A stretch of 43,806 nt of DNA from Choanephora cucurbitarum (GCA_025331435.1 JAIWNI010000159.1:1-43806); one strand, 5' to 3'; positions 1 through 11,054 are shown, counted from the first letter of the stretch. The notes: generated by a model from the letters alone, not told the origin. Made by a program: numbers and translations.

Positions 1-2332
1 AACAATTGAAGTTACGAGAATATATACAACACCAACAAAAACAATACATGCATTTTCAAAATCAACACCAACACCAACAACAGCAACAGCAAATACAACA
101 ACAACAACATCATCAAATACAGCAACAACAGCAACTGCAACAACAAAAACAGCAGCAGCAGCATATGAACAGGAGATTAGAAACAGCACGTCAACAGAAA
201 CCGGTCCAATATCACCAGCAACCTGTCCCGACCGCACCTGTCAATAATAATCATTATACCTCGCCTTCCACAGATTATCGATTGCCAGTTCAAAATACCG
301 CAGCCCATCCGAATAAAGTCATGGATTTGACGAATGCTAGTACAATTGTTCAACTACAGGAGCAAGTCTATCAGATCCTAAATTCAAGTAGTGCCAGCAG
401 TAACCATCTAGCTTCTTTTGTTACTAACGCTTTTCATTCCGCGGGCGCTTCAAATGCTGTAACACAAGCAACGCATTATCCAAATGCTTTAACGCGTCCT
501 TCACAACAGACAAATCATGTTAACACGCCTACCTATTCACCTTCTTCCTATAACATCGCTGCGCCACCTATAAACCATCCTAACCCGACTCAAGAAGTTG
601 CTGTTAACAATCGGACTCCTATAACAAATCATCGCGACGTTGCTGTCAATCGAGTAACACCCACAACAACGACAACTCCAGCAATAGCAACAAAGGACAC
701 CCCAACAGTGCCGACACAAACAGTATCAACTCCAACACCTGTAACAAATCACCCTGATATTGCTGCTGCAGTTGCTGCTGCAGCTTCTAATGTTAATGGT
801 AATGCTGATGCTAATGCTACCAGTAAAGCAAATACACCTGTTGCTCCAACTACTCCTGTCACACCTACCACACCTACTACACCTACTGTCAATATGATAC
901 CACTTGCTAAGGATAGTCCTGCTCCTCTTATTGAACCAGTGAAAAAGGATGTATATCTAAATAATCAACAGAACGCTATCTTTATACCATCTTCCAATCC
1001 AGTTACATCTTCTTTCACATCGGGTACACCAGAGAAGCTTGTACAAGAGACAACAAAAACCTATAACAAAGAGGATCCAGCTGATTTATTTAGCTTCCGT
1101 TTCAAGACCAATTATGCCATCAAACCTTTTCGACTGGTTCATGATATGGTGACTACCTATCAGCATTTCCATATCGAACCACAAGATTATAAACGACTCT
1201 ATCTTCAAGCAGATACAACGTTGGGTGATACACAAGGTATCTTGCCTTTGACGTACATCTTTACTGCATGGTATACAGGCACTCAAGAGCGTAAGTGCGA
1301 TTGGCCGTCGAGTTTACATGTTGATTTCAATGGCAAACAAATCAAGTTGCAAAAGGTATGTTTGTATGATGTAAGTTATCTTCCTTTGTAACTGACGTAG
1401 CTATCTTTTAGAAACAGAAAGTGCAATCAGCTACTGGTAACAATTGGGTGGGCAAAGATATGCCTTTTGATCTAACGCATCGATTACGTGAAGGACAAAA
1501 TACGCTGCGACTGGTTCAAAAAGGATGTGCTTGTGTAAGTAATTGTCTGTTGATCGAAGAAAACGAGAGAAAGCTAACTGAAAAGGGTGTTAGTCTTATT
1601 ATTTTAGTGTTCAAATCTATACTCGTTACTCAGAGAACTATATCCTTGATCTTGTCAAGAAATCCACCTTAAGTATAACCGAGACAGAAAACCTCATTGA
1701 TGATCTTTTGGGTAAAAACAGCAAGCAAAATGAAGACGAAGACGATATTGTTATCCTCCAGTCTTCACTTAAGCTCAGCCTAAAGTGCCCAATTACCATG
1801 AAACGAATGAAACACCCAGTTCGCGGCAAGAAATGTAGACATATTGATGTAAGTTGAATTCAAAAAAGAAAAAGGCGATTGATTTTTAATTTCTCGAGCA
1901 AATTTCTAGTGTTTTGATCTACCTGCTTATTTATTGATGAACAAAAGCAATGTTCCAGCCTGGCGTTGTCCTCATTGTAATCATATTGTTGGACCTGAAG
2001 ATTTAGCAAGAGATTTAGCTATGGAAACACGTCTTCGAAAATTACGCAAGAATGTAGTAGAAATTGAATACACAGAAGACCATAGCAACTATCAAATCAT
2101 TAAATTAGATGATCCTGATTCTGATGACTCGGATCAGGAAGATGAAAATGAAGGCGAAAATCAAAGTGATGAACGATACGATAGTAGAAAGAGAGAGAGT
2201 AGGCGAGCAGACAGTACAGACGACCATTCTTCAGTCACATCCAAACGAGCCAAATTAGATTCCAAAGCACCTGTAAAACAAGTTATAGAGCCTGCTGTAG
2301 AAGTAATCGATTTACTCAGTGATGAAGAATAA
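1..2332 (+). CDS. PIAS/Siz-type SUMO E3 ligase, 5' partial
   Basis: Transfers SUMO to nuclear substrates as an E3 ligase. Exons by splice signals and frame: <1..1355, 1412..1534, 1594..1848 and 1910..2332, about 717 codons visible. The reading frame is open to the left edge, so the true start lies outside, probably with a SAP domain that cannot be seen. Order seen: a Gln/His-rich tract (residues 10-55), a long Thr/Pro/Asn-rich linker, then a PINIT domain starting near FSFRFKTNYAIKPF and spanning introns 1 and 2, then an SP-RING with CPITM, CRHIDCFD and WRCPHC. The acidic tail ends in VEVIDLLSDEE, a typical SUMO-interacting motif. The exon 3 acceptor at 1592-1593 was preferred over the one at 1606-1607 because only it keeps the frame and gives SYYFSVQIY, which matches the family. 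The family assignment is secure; the paralog is not determined. Confidence 0.88.
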
Positions 2333-2363
2333 AAGAAAAAACTTGTCAAAAGAAGTTATTTAT

Positions 2364-2968
2364 TCAAAGTGTATTGAAATAACTATCTAGTGTATGATCG
2401 GATGAAAGTTGATCATCTACAGACACCATCAATTGATAAGGATAGATAGACGTTGAACGATAACTTGTTTGTACTATAGGCTTTTCATCTTCTTCGGTTA
2501 AAAATGAAAACTCTTTTGACTTATAAAAGGAGAATGGTAAGGCTGTATGTTCAAAATAATTTAGATAGGCACTTACTGTCTGAATGAGTGTCTGCTGAAT
2601 ATGTCGCGTAGTAAACTGAAAGAGAATACGAAACCCATCCACTTTAGAAAAAGAAAACGTTAGATCGCCTTGCTCGATTGCTCATGCATATTCAAAGCTT
2701 ACTGTGTAGAGTGCCTTGTCTTTTTGTGTGTTGGTCATCCACAAGGTGTTCTAAAATAACCGGGTAAAGCGCTTCTAACACAAGTTTATGTAGGTTATGG
2801 TCATTGTACCAGTCAATCTTGTCTTTAGCTACAAATAAAACAGTACGCAAGGCCTTTTTTTTTTGCTTTTCTGTTAAGCTCCTTTGTCATGAACTCAAAA
2901 GAAGGAAAGTACATTACAGTGTTTGTGGTGATGGCTAAATGGAGAACAGTTCGACTTTGTTTGATCAT
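2364..2968 (-). CDS. unrecognised protein; frame broken at a poly-A run
   Basis: I do not recognise this family. The 3' exon (2641..2364) encodes MDGFRILFQFTTRHIQQTL and ends DSYFNTL. It joins a middle exon ending at 2703 across a 61-nt intron with GTAAGC and TAAAG borders, completing an ATG codon across the junction. The middle exon reads KALRTVLFVAKDKIDWYNDH. A plausible start is the ATG at 2968..2966 (MIKQSRTVLHLAITTN). That frame and the middle-exon frame differ by one base, and the offset falls at a run of ten A (minus strand; 2855-2864). One A fewer would give a single frame. No convincing intron bridges the gap. It could be an assembly error, a real frameshift or a missed intron. The gene lies tail-to-tail with the SUMO ligase, 31 bp away. 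Confidence 0.5.
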
Positions 2969-3396
2969 GAGCAAAAAAGAAAAAGATCAACTATGCATAA
3001 TTTCTCCACTTTCTGGATTTTTTTTTCCACATACGGCGAATCGACTACAGTTCTTTCTATTTGAATCCCTAAGAAAGAAGACAGACCATTATTTGTTATA
3101 AACAGAAAATTGCCAAGAGGTAACTCAACAATATTTTGTGTTCAACTTGCAGATGATCATCTTTTTGTCCTTTTTCTTTGGTTACATCAACCAGTTAAAA
3201 TAGGGAGGGAAGGTAAAGGAATTTCATAAAAGAACAAAACAAAGTAACCTCAATATTGCTTGTGCTCAACATTTTCACCTATCAGTACTATTCTAGACTA
3301 AGCCCAAAGACAGAAGTCTTTTAGAAATGCAGTAATCCTTTTGTATGATTTAAACGACTATATTACATATTTACATTCTATCTAAAAACAAAAAGC

Positions 3397-4017
3397 CTAT
3401 TTCTCTCTCTTCAAAGAGGATAGACTATGAAACAATCTAGTTCTTGTGGGTTGTATTTTGTTATCCAAACGCTTTTGTTGTTCAACTAGCTTGTCAGAGA
3501 ATTTACGCGTTATGCCAAGGATCGTGTCACGTTTCCTCATTTTTTTGTCTAAGCAATCATCGGAACAGACCAAGGTCTCCAAGTCACCCGTACTTTGAGT
3601 CCGATGGAATCTGGACCGAATGATAAAGCCAAGAGCTTTCCTTCTTTTGCCATCCAAGCTTCTTCTTCTGTCTGAGTCCGCAACGACAGTTTCGCTACTA
3701 CTATGACTATCCTCACGGGATACCAAATGGGTATGCACTTCCGTTATTATCGGCATGTCACTGGTGTACCGTTCATAAGATAATTTATGCTGAGATTTAA
3801 TAAGAGGAGAAGAATGGGCATGAATTGTTATGGTAGGTCGGACTGGAGCGTTCCTTTTATAGGCTTTCCATTTGATCTGCTTTTGTTGTTCTGTAGGCGT
3901 GATTTTGTGATAGGCAATGTAGATAATGGAATAGAACCAACATAGGTGTGAATGAACAATAGCTGCAATGGATACAATGCCAATGGCTGTAGACAACTCT
4001 TCTTCTTTATCATCCAT
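3397..4017 (-). CDS. small single-pass membrane protein, function unknown
   Basis: An intronless frame of 206 aa starting at MDDKEEEL. The frame stays open upstream, but only through a pyrimidine-rich stretch without an ATG that looks like a 5' UTR, so 4017 is taken as the start. Residues about 8-35 (STAIGIVSIAAIVHSHLCWF and following) form one hydrophobic segment, probably a signal anchor. The rest is basic and Ser-rich, with RRRSLDGKRRKALGF and RSRFHRTQSTGDLE resembling kinase target sites, and a charged helical C-terminus ending SSLKREK. No enzymatic motif is seen. A cytosolic tail that recruits or is phosphorylated is only a guess. It may be lineage specific. Confidence 0.5.
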   Translation of the reverse strand: MDDKEEELSTAIGIVSIAAIVHSHLCWFYSIIYIAYHKITPTEQQKQIKWKAYKRNAPVRPTITIHAHSSPLIKSQHKLSYERYTSDMPIITEVHTHLVSREDSHSSSETVVADSDRRRSLDGKRRKALGFIIRSRFHRTQSTGDLETLVCSDDCLDKKMRKRDTILGITRKFSDKLVEQQKRLDNKIQPTRTRLFHSLSSLKREK

Positions 4018-4092
4018 AGTTTTTGTGTAGTTATTTAAAGGGAGAAATTGAGATGAGAGAAAAAAAGAAAGAAAGAGGAAAGAAACGGACAA

Positions 4093-5210
4093 TCATATGG
4101 ATCGACCTTTAATTATAGTTTTTTATAAAAACTTCATCAAACTAAATCCGGTTTTTTGTCTCCGATCCAAGTTTAGTTCTTTTATTTTTTTTTCTGCCTA
4201 GATACGTACAGAAGTGATTATGACTACAGTCAATCTTGAATTACTAACAAATCTCATGTCATTTTTTTGTGCGCTTTGTCTACTAATAAGCTCATGTATG
4301 CTTTAACGAGAAACGATGTAGACAAAAGTAGTTTCAATTGTTCAATAAAAAGAGACATTTTCGTTTCCTTTCTAGAACCTCTGTAAGACAACACTTTTTA
4401 TAGAACATCCATTGTTTAATTAAATGCTGATATTCTTCGGCTATCACCTAATTTGCTATTTGATCACTCCTTCTCTTACTATACCCATGTATACGAAATA
4501 GTTACAAGAATTGGGGCTTCTAATGTAAAAACTGAAAACTCTAAAGATGTTCCTGAATTTCTCAAGAAAAAAAAATAACTTATCTTCCGATTATCAGATT
4601 TTGAAGGCAGCTAGAGCATGCTAATTCTGGCATAAAAGGCCTGTTGATACACGTAAGCTGTTAAAATAAGTGCAGAGTGAGATTATTTTTTTAAAATAAT
4701 ATCGGTATGATTGGTAGAAATCACTGATGATTCTATCTTTTACCACTTTGTTCTATTGAGGTACAATGTATATTGTGTAACCTCTCCTTATTTATATTCA
4801 TCTTACGTACTTTTATTTTACCAATTGTTTGGAATATCAAGGGTAACGAAAGCAATAAAGTCAGCTAGACACGTGTGGGTCTTTGCTCAGAATCTAGGAT
4901 GATAGCTTGGTTCTCTTGTTCATGACAAGCCATTGTAGCCCATATATCGACTGATCTCTAAATTAGCGCATACGTCTCGACTGTCATTAGATGTTTAGAG
5001 AAAGACTGATTGAAATCACGACTTCCTTTTTTCTGTGGCTGCTACTGTTAGGTTCATTTTAAGTTGTTGATCCTTCTGTAGGGATACGCAAAGAAGAAAA
5101 AAAAAGGGGAGGGGGAGGAATGCAGTTTTCTACAGATAAATTTGCCTTTTTAGACATTTGTTTTCGTCGCTTGAGGCCTAGAAAATCCTTTCGTTTCATC
5201 TTTTTGTATC
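4093..5210. other. intergenic, AT-rich, no gene seen
   Basis: Runs of A and T and no coding pattern. The longest frame, 63 aa at 4711-4902 on the plus strand, has no ATG start and no recognisable motif. It may hold the promoter of the membrane protein gene to its left. Confidence 0.5.
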
Positions 5211-5381
5211 ATGGATTTGTTTATTAATGTCACTGAATACCTTTTTTATCACAAGTTGCATTTAGCTGATAGTCTCGCTATCTGTCAGTTGATTTCGAAA
5301 GAACAAGATAAATGGATTGACAAACTAATCCATGATGCTTTTTGCTTCATTTGGTCATGCAGCTACACAGATTTAGAATAA
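5211..5381 (+). CDS. possible 56-aa small ORF
   Basis: ATG frame MDLFINVTEYLFYHKLHLAD, ending in SYTDLE and a stop. It is preceded by a pyrimidine-rich stretch like those before other genes here. There is no family match by eye and no intron. It may be a chance frame in an otherwise gene-poor region; listed because its residue composition looks protein-like. Confidence 0.2.
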   Translation: MDLFINVTEYLFYHKLHLADSLAICQLISKEQDKWIDKLIHDAFCFIWSCSYTDLE

Positions 5382-5452
5382 CATGTTGAATCATCCAGGA
5401 AGAGAAGCTAAGAGAGTGAAGCAATGGCTAACTAGTATTACTTTTGTTTGAA

Positions 5453-5588
5453 TTTTAGGGGGGGAGAAGTAGCATAGTTCATAACTACACTATTTCCTGA
5501 AATGTCCAAGTTGGCGAGACGAAGACAGAGGATGCAGTGTGTACCCGCCCTTGGACAATGCCTTGGCATTGGTTCTCCCGCCCTAAAA
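5453..5588. ncRNA. 136-nt foldback: structured RNA candidate or mini-MITE
   Basis: The outer arms 5453-5468 and 5573-5588 are inverted copies (TTTTAGGG then GGGAGAA against TTCTCCC then CCCTAAAA): 15 of 16 positions pair, with one G-G mismatch. A second stem pairs 5503-5510 (TGTCCAAG) with 5550-5557 (CTTGGACA) perfectly. It extends through 5513-5516/5546-5549 across a two-base bulge. Two small hairpins lie at 5475-5487 (TAGTT, loop, AACTA) and 5558-5569 (ATGC, loop, GCAT). Together these make a multi-branched fold closed by the outer stem. No tRNA, 5S, U1-U6, U3 or TPP riboswitch core was recognised. A short foldback transposon is the main alternative. Strand is unknown. Confidence 0.45.
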
Positions 5589-6127
5589 AGGATTGAAAGA
5601 TTGATTAACTTGGCTTAGAAAGATATAAAGAAATAGAATATAGCATAATCTTTCTTTTTATTTATTATCTGAGAATAAAAGCGCGGCTAGAGAGAGCCAT
5701 TAGCCACAACCTCTGTCATCTGAAATGGTCCTCTCCAATTCCTCATCCTCTTCTATTTTTCCTTGATTCATTATTGCTCAAGTTCTTGAATCAATGAAGT
5801 AGAGCAAAAATCAAGCTTCATTTCTTTCTTCATGTTAACACATACACAGTGGCGTAGATCGAATTTAGCCAAAGGTTTTTGAGTGTTTAGGTAAGCGTTG
5901 GTGCATGAAAATTGAATGTTGTCGCATAAACAAATTAACAAATACTCTTCTTCATGCAACCATCAAACTGCTATGGAACACATTATCAGTCGAACAAAAA
6001 TAAGAGGCAGAAGTCTATAAGGCACCACTGCAAAAAAGAGAAAAAAAAAAGATACCATCATAATCATTGGCATATATACGATGGATAAGCATCATAAAAT
6101 CAAAGTATAAGAAAAGACCATGAGGAT
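5589..6127. other. intergenic, no gene seen
   Basis: AT-rich. A 62-aa ATG frame on the minus strand (5771-5959) has no motif and is treated as chance. Confidence 0.4.
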
Positions 6128-6244
6128 ATGCTCTATGATGTTTGGAACAAAATGTTCATGGATGAAATCAATCGCCTCATTGAAAGCATGCTCAAGCGCA
6201 TGCAAGAGGTGATTCATGCTACAGGAGGCCCTACAAAATATTAG
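6128..6244 (+). CDS. possible 38-aa small ORF
   Basis: Frame MLYDVWNKMFMDEINRLI, then a charged amphipathic helix-like stretch ending GGPTKY and a stop. The helical pattern is more protein-like than its surroundings, but it is very short, has no recognised family and could be a fragment of a longer relic. There is no intron evidence. Confidence 0.18.
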   Translation: MLYDVWNKMFMDEINRLIESMLKRMQEVIHATGGPTKY

Positions 6245-6721
6245 TGCTCGAATAAAAACATTTTATATTTCTTTTGTTTCCAAAGTAAAACTGAAGTGTA
6301 CAGTCAAGAACCTTTATTCTTAAATTGTGAGTTGTCTAATGACTTGATGAAAGTTTTGAGGTTAACATAGTCATGAACGTGGAGAAGATCATGTCGGAAG
6401 TTAGTTGACTGTAAATCAGCCAACAATGCAATTTCTTGGCTATGATTGGCTAGATGAACATTTTAGATGCCTCAATCTATCTTGAGCTTTGTCCCGTTAT
6501 TTTTTTTTAAGCCTGTCAGTTCTCTACACTTAAAATTTTGGCTCTTGGAATCTTGCAAGCAAAAAGATAACTTCACTGTGTGCTTGGTGAAGTAACTTGG
6601 CCTAGTAATGTCTTTTCGCTTTTCTTTCTTTATGCATCAAAATGGGCTCAACGCGAAAATTCTGTCGCTTTTATATCGAATACAACTTCCGAAAAAAAAT
6701 ATAGTGTACAAGTCACGAATC

Positions 6722-6739
6722 GAGAGTTCCAGAAACCTC
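6722..6739. promoter_or_regulatory. heat-shock element upstream of STI1
   Basis: Four alternating 5-bp modules with exact spacing: GAG (6722-6724), TTC (6727-6729), GAA (6732-6734), CTC (6737-6739). This is the nTTCnnGAAn pattern bound by HSF trimers, with the outer modules one base off consensus. It lies 83 bp upstream of the STI1 start codon and just before a TATA-like AATATAAA. STI1/HOP genes are known heat-shock targets, so the site fits its neighbour. Confidence 0.6.
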
Positions 6740-6750
6740 TGTCGCGAGAA

Positions 6751-6759
6751 TAATATAAA
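6751..6759 (+). promoter_or_regulatory. TATA-like box of STI1
   Basis: TAATATAAA sits 62 bp before the ATG and directly after the heat-shock element. It is followed by a pyrimidine-rich leader. Confidence 0.4.
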
Positions 6760-6821
6760 CGTGCTCTTCGTTTTTCTCGCTCTTTTCTTTTCCTCCTTTA
6801 AATTATTTCAAACAACATACA

Positions 6822-8116
6822 ATGTCTGACGATAACAAGCAATTGGCCCTAAACGAAAAGGATCTCGGTAACGCTGCTTACAAGAAGCGTGAATTTGAAG
6901 CTGCCCTCAACCATTATGATAAAGCTTATGAATTGGATAACACCAACATCACTTTCTTGACTAACAAAGCTGGTAAGTGAGAAATTAAAAGGATATACGC
7001 TTTGGTTTACTTATACTTTTTTATTTTAATGGTTTTGATCAGCTGTTCTTTTTGAACAAGAGAAATTCGATGAATGTATTAAGGTGTGTGAAGAAGCTAT
7101 TGAACGTGGTCGTGAATTGAGATGCGATTATAAGCTGATTGCTAGGTAAATATATTTGCGCTTGCTTAAACGTTTGTCCTGATTCTAACAAATTTCTCTA
7201 AACTCAAAGAGCTCTTCAACGTATTGGTAATGCTAACCTCAAGCTAAACAACTTGGATGAGGCTATCAAGTACTACTCCAAATCCCTGACTGAACACCGT
7301 ACTCCTGACACACTTCAAAAGCTTCGTGATACTGAAAAGCTCAAGAAGGAGCAAGAAAAGGCTGCTTATTATAACCCTGAACTTGCCGATAAGGCTCGTG
7401 AAGAAGGTAATGCCCTCTTTAAGGCTGGTAAATGGTAAGTTTTTTTTTATTGCAATGCTTTTCTAAATCTAAACATTTATCTGATTGTATTTACATATGC
7501 TAGGCCTGAAGCCGTTGAGCAATATACTGAAGCCATTAAGCGTAACGATAAGGATGTCAGACCTTATTCTAACCGTGCTGTTTGTTATTTGAAGTTGATG
7601 GCTGTTCATGAAGCTGAAAAGGATGCTGATCGTTGTATTGAACTTGATCCTACATTTGGTAAGTACTTCACAAAAAGGAAAGGGCGAGAAAGATGAACAG
7701 AATAAATAACTGATCTGATTTTTTTTTCCAAAAAATAAGTCCGTGGTTATATTCGTAAGGCTGCTGTTCAATTGGTAAAGAGAGAATACCAAGAATCTAT
7801 TGATACCCTCAAATTGGCTCAAGAACATGATAAGGATGGTAAGGCCAGCCGTGAAATTCAACAACAGTTGACAAAGGCCTACACTGCCATGAACCCTATG
7901 TCTGGTGGTGCCAATGCTGGTGAATCCCAAGAAGAAACTTTGAGAAGAGCTGCACAAGATCCTGAAGTTCAACGTATTTTGGGTGATCCTGTCATGCAAC
8001 AAATCCTTCAACAAATGCAAGAAGATCCTAAGGCTGCTCAAGAACACTTGAAGAACCCTCAAGTTGCAGCCAATGTTCGTAAGTTGATGAGCGCTGGTAT
8101 CATTCGTATGGGATAA
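6822..8116 (+). CDS. STI1: STI1/HOP-like Hsp70-Hsp90 co-chaperone, short form
   Basis: A cytosolic TPR adaptor that binds the C-terminal EEVD of Hsp90 and Hsp70 and helps pass clients between them. Exons 6822..6972, 7043..7145, 7210..7434, 7504..7658 and 7740..8116 join in frame into 336 aa. Residues about 5-120 form TPR2A ([19 protein letters not shown]). TPR2B begins near [21 protein letters not shown]. The C-terminal DP2/STI1 domain carries [20 protein letters not shown] and ends SAGIIRMG. Typical fungal STI1 is 540-590 aa with an extra N-terminal TPR1-DP1; both are absent here. The start is credible: a heat-shock element, TATA-like box and pyrimidine-rich leader precede it, and no TPR-coding sequence is seen upstream. 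It could be a paralog beside a full-length gene elsewhere. Confidence 0.92.
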
Positions 8117-8364
8117 GAAGGCACAGCTACAAGCACATTGTATAAAAAAGAAACAAATATATTTATATGTATGTAAATTAATAAATAACTCTTTCTTTAT
8201 GAAATTCTATGGATCGTCTTCTGAACCTATTTGGTTCGAATATCACCTTGCGAAACAAAGGTTATTTAAGAAGTCTTGCTTTGATTTTTAATGCAATTTA
8301 TTGATAAGGAATTATTAGGGTTGTATAGTATAAATATAAAAAAAAAAGAATTAGAGAGTGCTTC

Positions 8365-10044
8365 CTACTTTGCCTCACTCCAGAGATAAGGCAGAATAGT
8401 GACGCATGCAGTATAGAGTACAGTAAAGAACATAATAAAACTTTTGTGTGCGTTTGACCATCCATTACGTTTGGCTTCGATATAGATACCATAGAATGCT
8501 ACAGCAAAGAAGTGATAGACAAGCACAAAAGGTCGCTTAATCAGGCCAGCCAACAAACTCACAGGTTCATCTACACAATCACCACCTAACTGGAAGTAAG
8601 CAAAGCAGCCACGTAACAAGACTTCTAGATCCACATCTACATAACAAGGAAAAAAAAAGTAAGATTTATCATCTGTTTCAGGCTAACTCTTTTCTTTTCT
8701 TACCCTTATTGGCAGCAAACAATCGATATAAAGCCATAGCAAGTACGTTAATGGCCGTACAGTGATTCTTTCTCTTCCAATAGAATGTCTTCATTTGTCG
8801 TTTGATAGCACTTGAGTCAGTAAAAGAAGGTATATTTTCAGGGGATAAAAGTTGTTTTAATAGGACAACATCATTAAATGCTACAGTCATACCACCTACG
8901 ATACAAAAGAAAATGTGATGAATAAGAGATACAAGTACATATAACTATATACATACCTCCGGTCAATGGATGTCTTACATTCATAGCATCGCCCAGTAAG
9001 ATCATACCCTCTTGTTCATTTCTTGAGGATGCCAAGAATCCATTAGGCATAGATCTCAATCGTTCTGTTTCTATAGCCTCCAAGAACTTGACTCGAATAG
9101 TCTCTGGTAACTCTGGTGCTACTGTTTCTTTCATATAAGCCTTTAGTTCACCTGTGGAGACAGAGGGTAATTTGCCAGGCACATCTACCAAAACACGGGT
9201 TTCATGTGTAGCAATTTGATACAGAAGGACAGGAGCAGGAGAGGCAAGGACTACATGACCATGATTAGGCACAGGTAGTTCTAGATCCTTTAGGATAAAT
9301 CTAGATCCAAAGAATAAGTTGTCTTTTTTTTCAACCAACATATAAATTCTTTGCTTACCCTACAAAGTTGGATCTCACATCTGGTGTCTTGACTGTCAAC
9401 TCTTTACGGAACTTTGAGAACAAACCATCACATACGATAGTCAATGGTGCATAAAACTATAAAGGTAAGGACAGTCAATTGGCATGAATCAACTTGTTTT
9501 AAAACCCTCTATCTTCTTTACCTTAAACTCCTCATTAGATTTAGATTGAGCAGCAACACCAATCACTTTTTGCTCTTCTTTCAAAAGTGTACTGACTGTC
9601 AATTCCTTAATTGTCACACTAAACAATACCATCAATCTTTGATTTCTCGATCAAAAATTTCCCTACTTACTTTTCGGTGCTTGATGCAGCTTTTCTTAAG
9701 TTTTGAATAAATCGACCATGATGAAATGATTTACCGACAGGCTGTTTTTCAGTCACCGGATCTGTAGGATAAGGAATATGGACAGGTTGACCGTCTTGAA
9801 GGACAACATAACCATAACAAGGAATGCCATCGATGCCCTCAATACAATCTTCCATATTCAATGCTTTCAGTGCATCTACTCCACCTGGCTGAAGTAATTC
9901 ACCTACAATACGATCAGGTTCCGAGAGATCACGTTCAAGTAACAGGACTTTTCGGCCATCTGCTCCGAAAGCTCTGGCTGCAGCACAACCTACAATGCCA
10001 GCACCAACCACAATTAAGTCATATTCTTCAACAGGAGATGCCAT
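8365..10044 (-). CDS. ERG1: squalene epoxidase (squalene monooxygenase)
   Basis: FAD-dependent enzyme of ER membranes and lipid particles that converts squalene to 2,3-oxidosqualene in ergosterol synthesis; the target of allylamine antifungals. Exons, transcribed order: 10044..9671, 9618..9522, 9456..9359, 9300..8957, 8895..8704 and 8636..8365, giving 458 aa, the usual fungal size. Seen: the GxGxxG dinucleotide fold GAGIVG at residues 14-19 with a following LLLERD, the DG motif in IVCDGLFSKFRKEL, and the GD motif in LLGDAMNVRHPLTGGGMTVA. The C-terminus is hydrophobic (VTILPYLWSEAK), as expected for membrane association. All key motifs are intact. It is convergent with STI1 and divergent from the 85-aa gene across a 1-kb intergenic region. 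Confidence 0.95.
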
Positions 10045-11054
10045 TTCTTTTGTAGTGCTTCGAAAGTGAAAGAATAACGTACGAAGAAAAAAAAGATGAA
10101 ATTAACATGCCATTTTAAAAAAAGCATGCGGACTTTTATATTATTTGGTAACTGATTTTCAAAACCTCAGATTGTTGATTATTTGTAAACGAATTCGTTG
10201 AAGGATGTAAGATCAGCAAATCCAGTTATTGCGGTTTTGAGCTTCCTCTCCTTCCCAGAATGAATTAGAACAATAAATCAAAAAAAAAAAGCTTAAGAGG
10301 ATATGCAAAGAGTACGGTTTGCTTTGAATTGTGCAAAGTATCGATAATAGGATTCTTGTTATTAAACATACATGGCATGTCTTCCGTTTTTATTCAAAGA
10401 AAAACAATAACTCGATAGAAAAAAAAGCTTATTATCACATAACAAGCACTTCAGTTATCCGAGTAGCTACTAGAAAAGAGAAGAGAGTTATTGTATAAGA
10501 AATTCAAGATGTTAAATAAAATCTAAGTTTTAGCACGGACCACCGACAAAATGCATTGGTACTAGCTGAATACACTCATAAGAAGACTTAGAGCTAAGTG
10601 CACTCAGTTATATCCAAACTATATCTAGATATATTTTGCCCTGCTATCATATGAGATTCTCTAATACTGCGAATTACAATTCTGTAACGGATAAGCAGGT
10701 TAACCTTTAGTTTCACCTGAGACTTGTTGTTAAAGGCTAATTCTAATAGGAAAAAATGAAACGGAACACATTTGTAAACCAAGCAAAAACTAATATCTAT
10801 TCATCAGCCAAGGCTATTACAGTCCTCAACTAACTTTATGATAGTTGGATTCTTGAGTAGATTGATCTTTCTATTCGTCTAGACAAGCTCTGACATTATT
10901 TCAGTCTCCCGTACACTCTGATGCTCGGTTCTAATTGGTCAGCATACCCCCACCTACAAACGTACCACCTAAATTTGGTTTTCTAATAGCATAGATTGAC
11001 GCACTTTTTTTTACACCTGTTTTTATATGCTTATTGCAAAACTTGCATTTAACC
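10045..11054. promoter_or_regulatory. divergent intergenic region between ERG1 and the 85-aa gene
   Basis: About 1 kb, AT-rich, no supported coding sequence. It must contain the promoters of both flanking genes. A TATA-like TTTTATATGC lies about 30 bp before the rightward start. No sterol-regulatory motif was identified with confidence. Confidence 0.45.

Noticed and set aside
1608..1611. Downstream acceptor for exon 3 of the SUMO ligase
   Set aside because: It puts the exon out of frame with the SP-RING; the acceptor ending at 1593 keeps frame and gives a family-like sequence.
2551..2584. Second intron in the unrecognised minus-strand gene (GTAAGT to ACAG, 34 nt)
   Set aside because: Removing it creates an immediate stop, and it is shorter than the other introns here; reading through keeps the frame open.
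4711..4902. 63-aa hydrophobic frame
   Set aside because: No ATG start, no motif, in AT-rich intergenic sequence.
5565..5583. tRNA-like B box (GGTTCTCCC)
   Set aside because: It lacks the GGTTCGANNCC consensus and no A box or cloverleaf fits; the bases are better explained by the outer stem of the foldback.
5771..5959. 62-aa ATG frame on the minus strand
   Set aside because: No recognisable motif or conserved pattern and no promoter or intron signals; length is within chance for this composition.
7469..8062. 197-aa frame antisense to STI1
   Set aside because: It overlaps STI1 exons exactly on the other strand; a shadow of codon usage in a confirmed gene, with no motif of its own.
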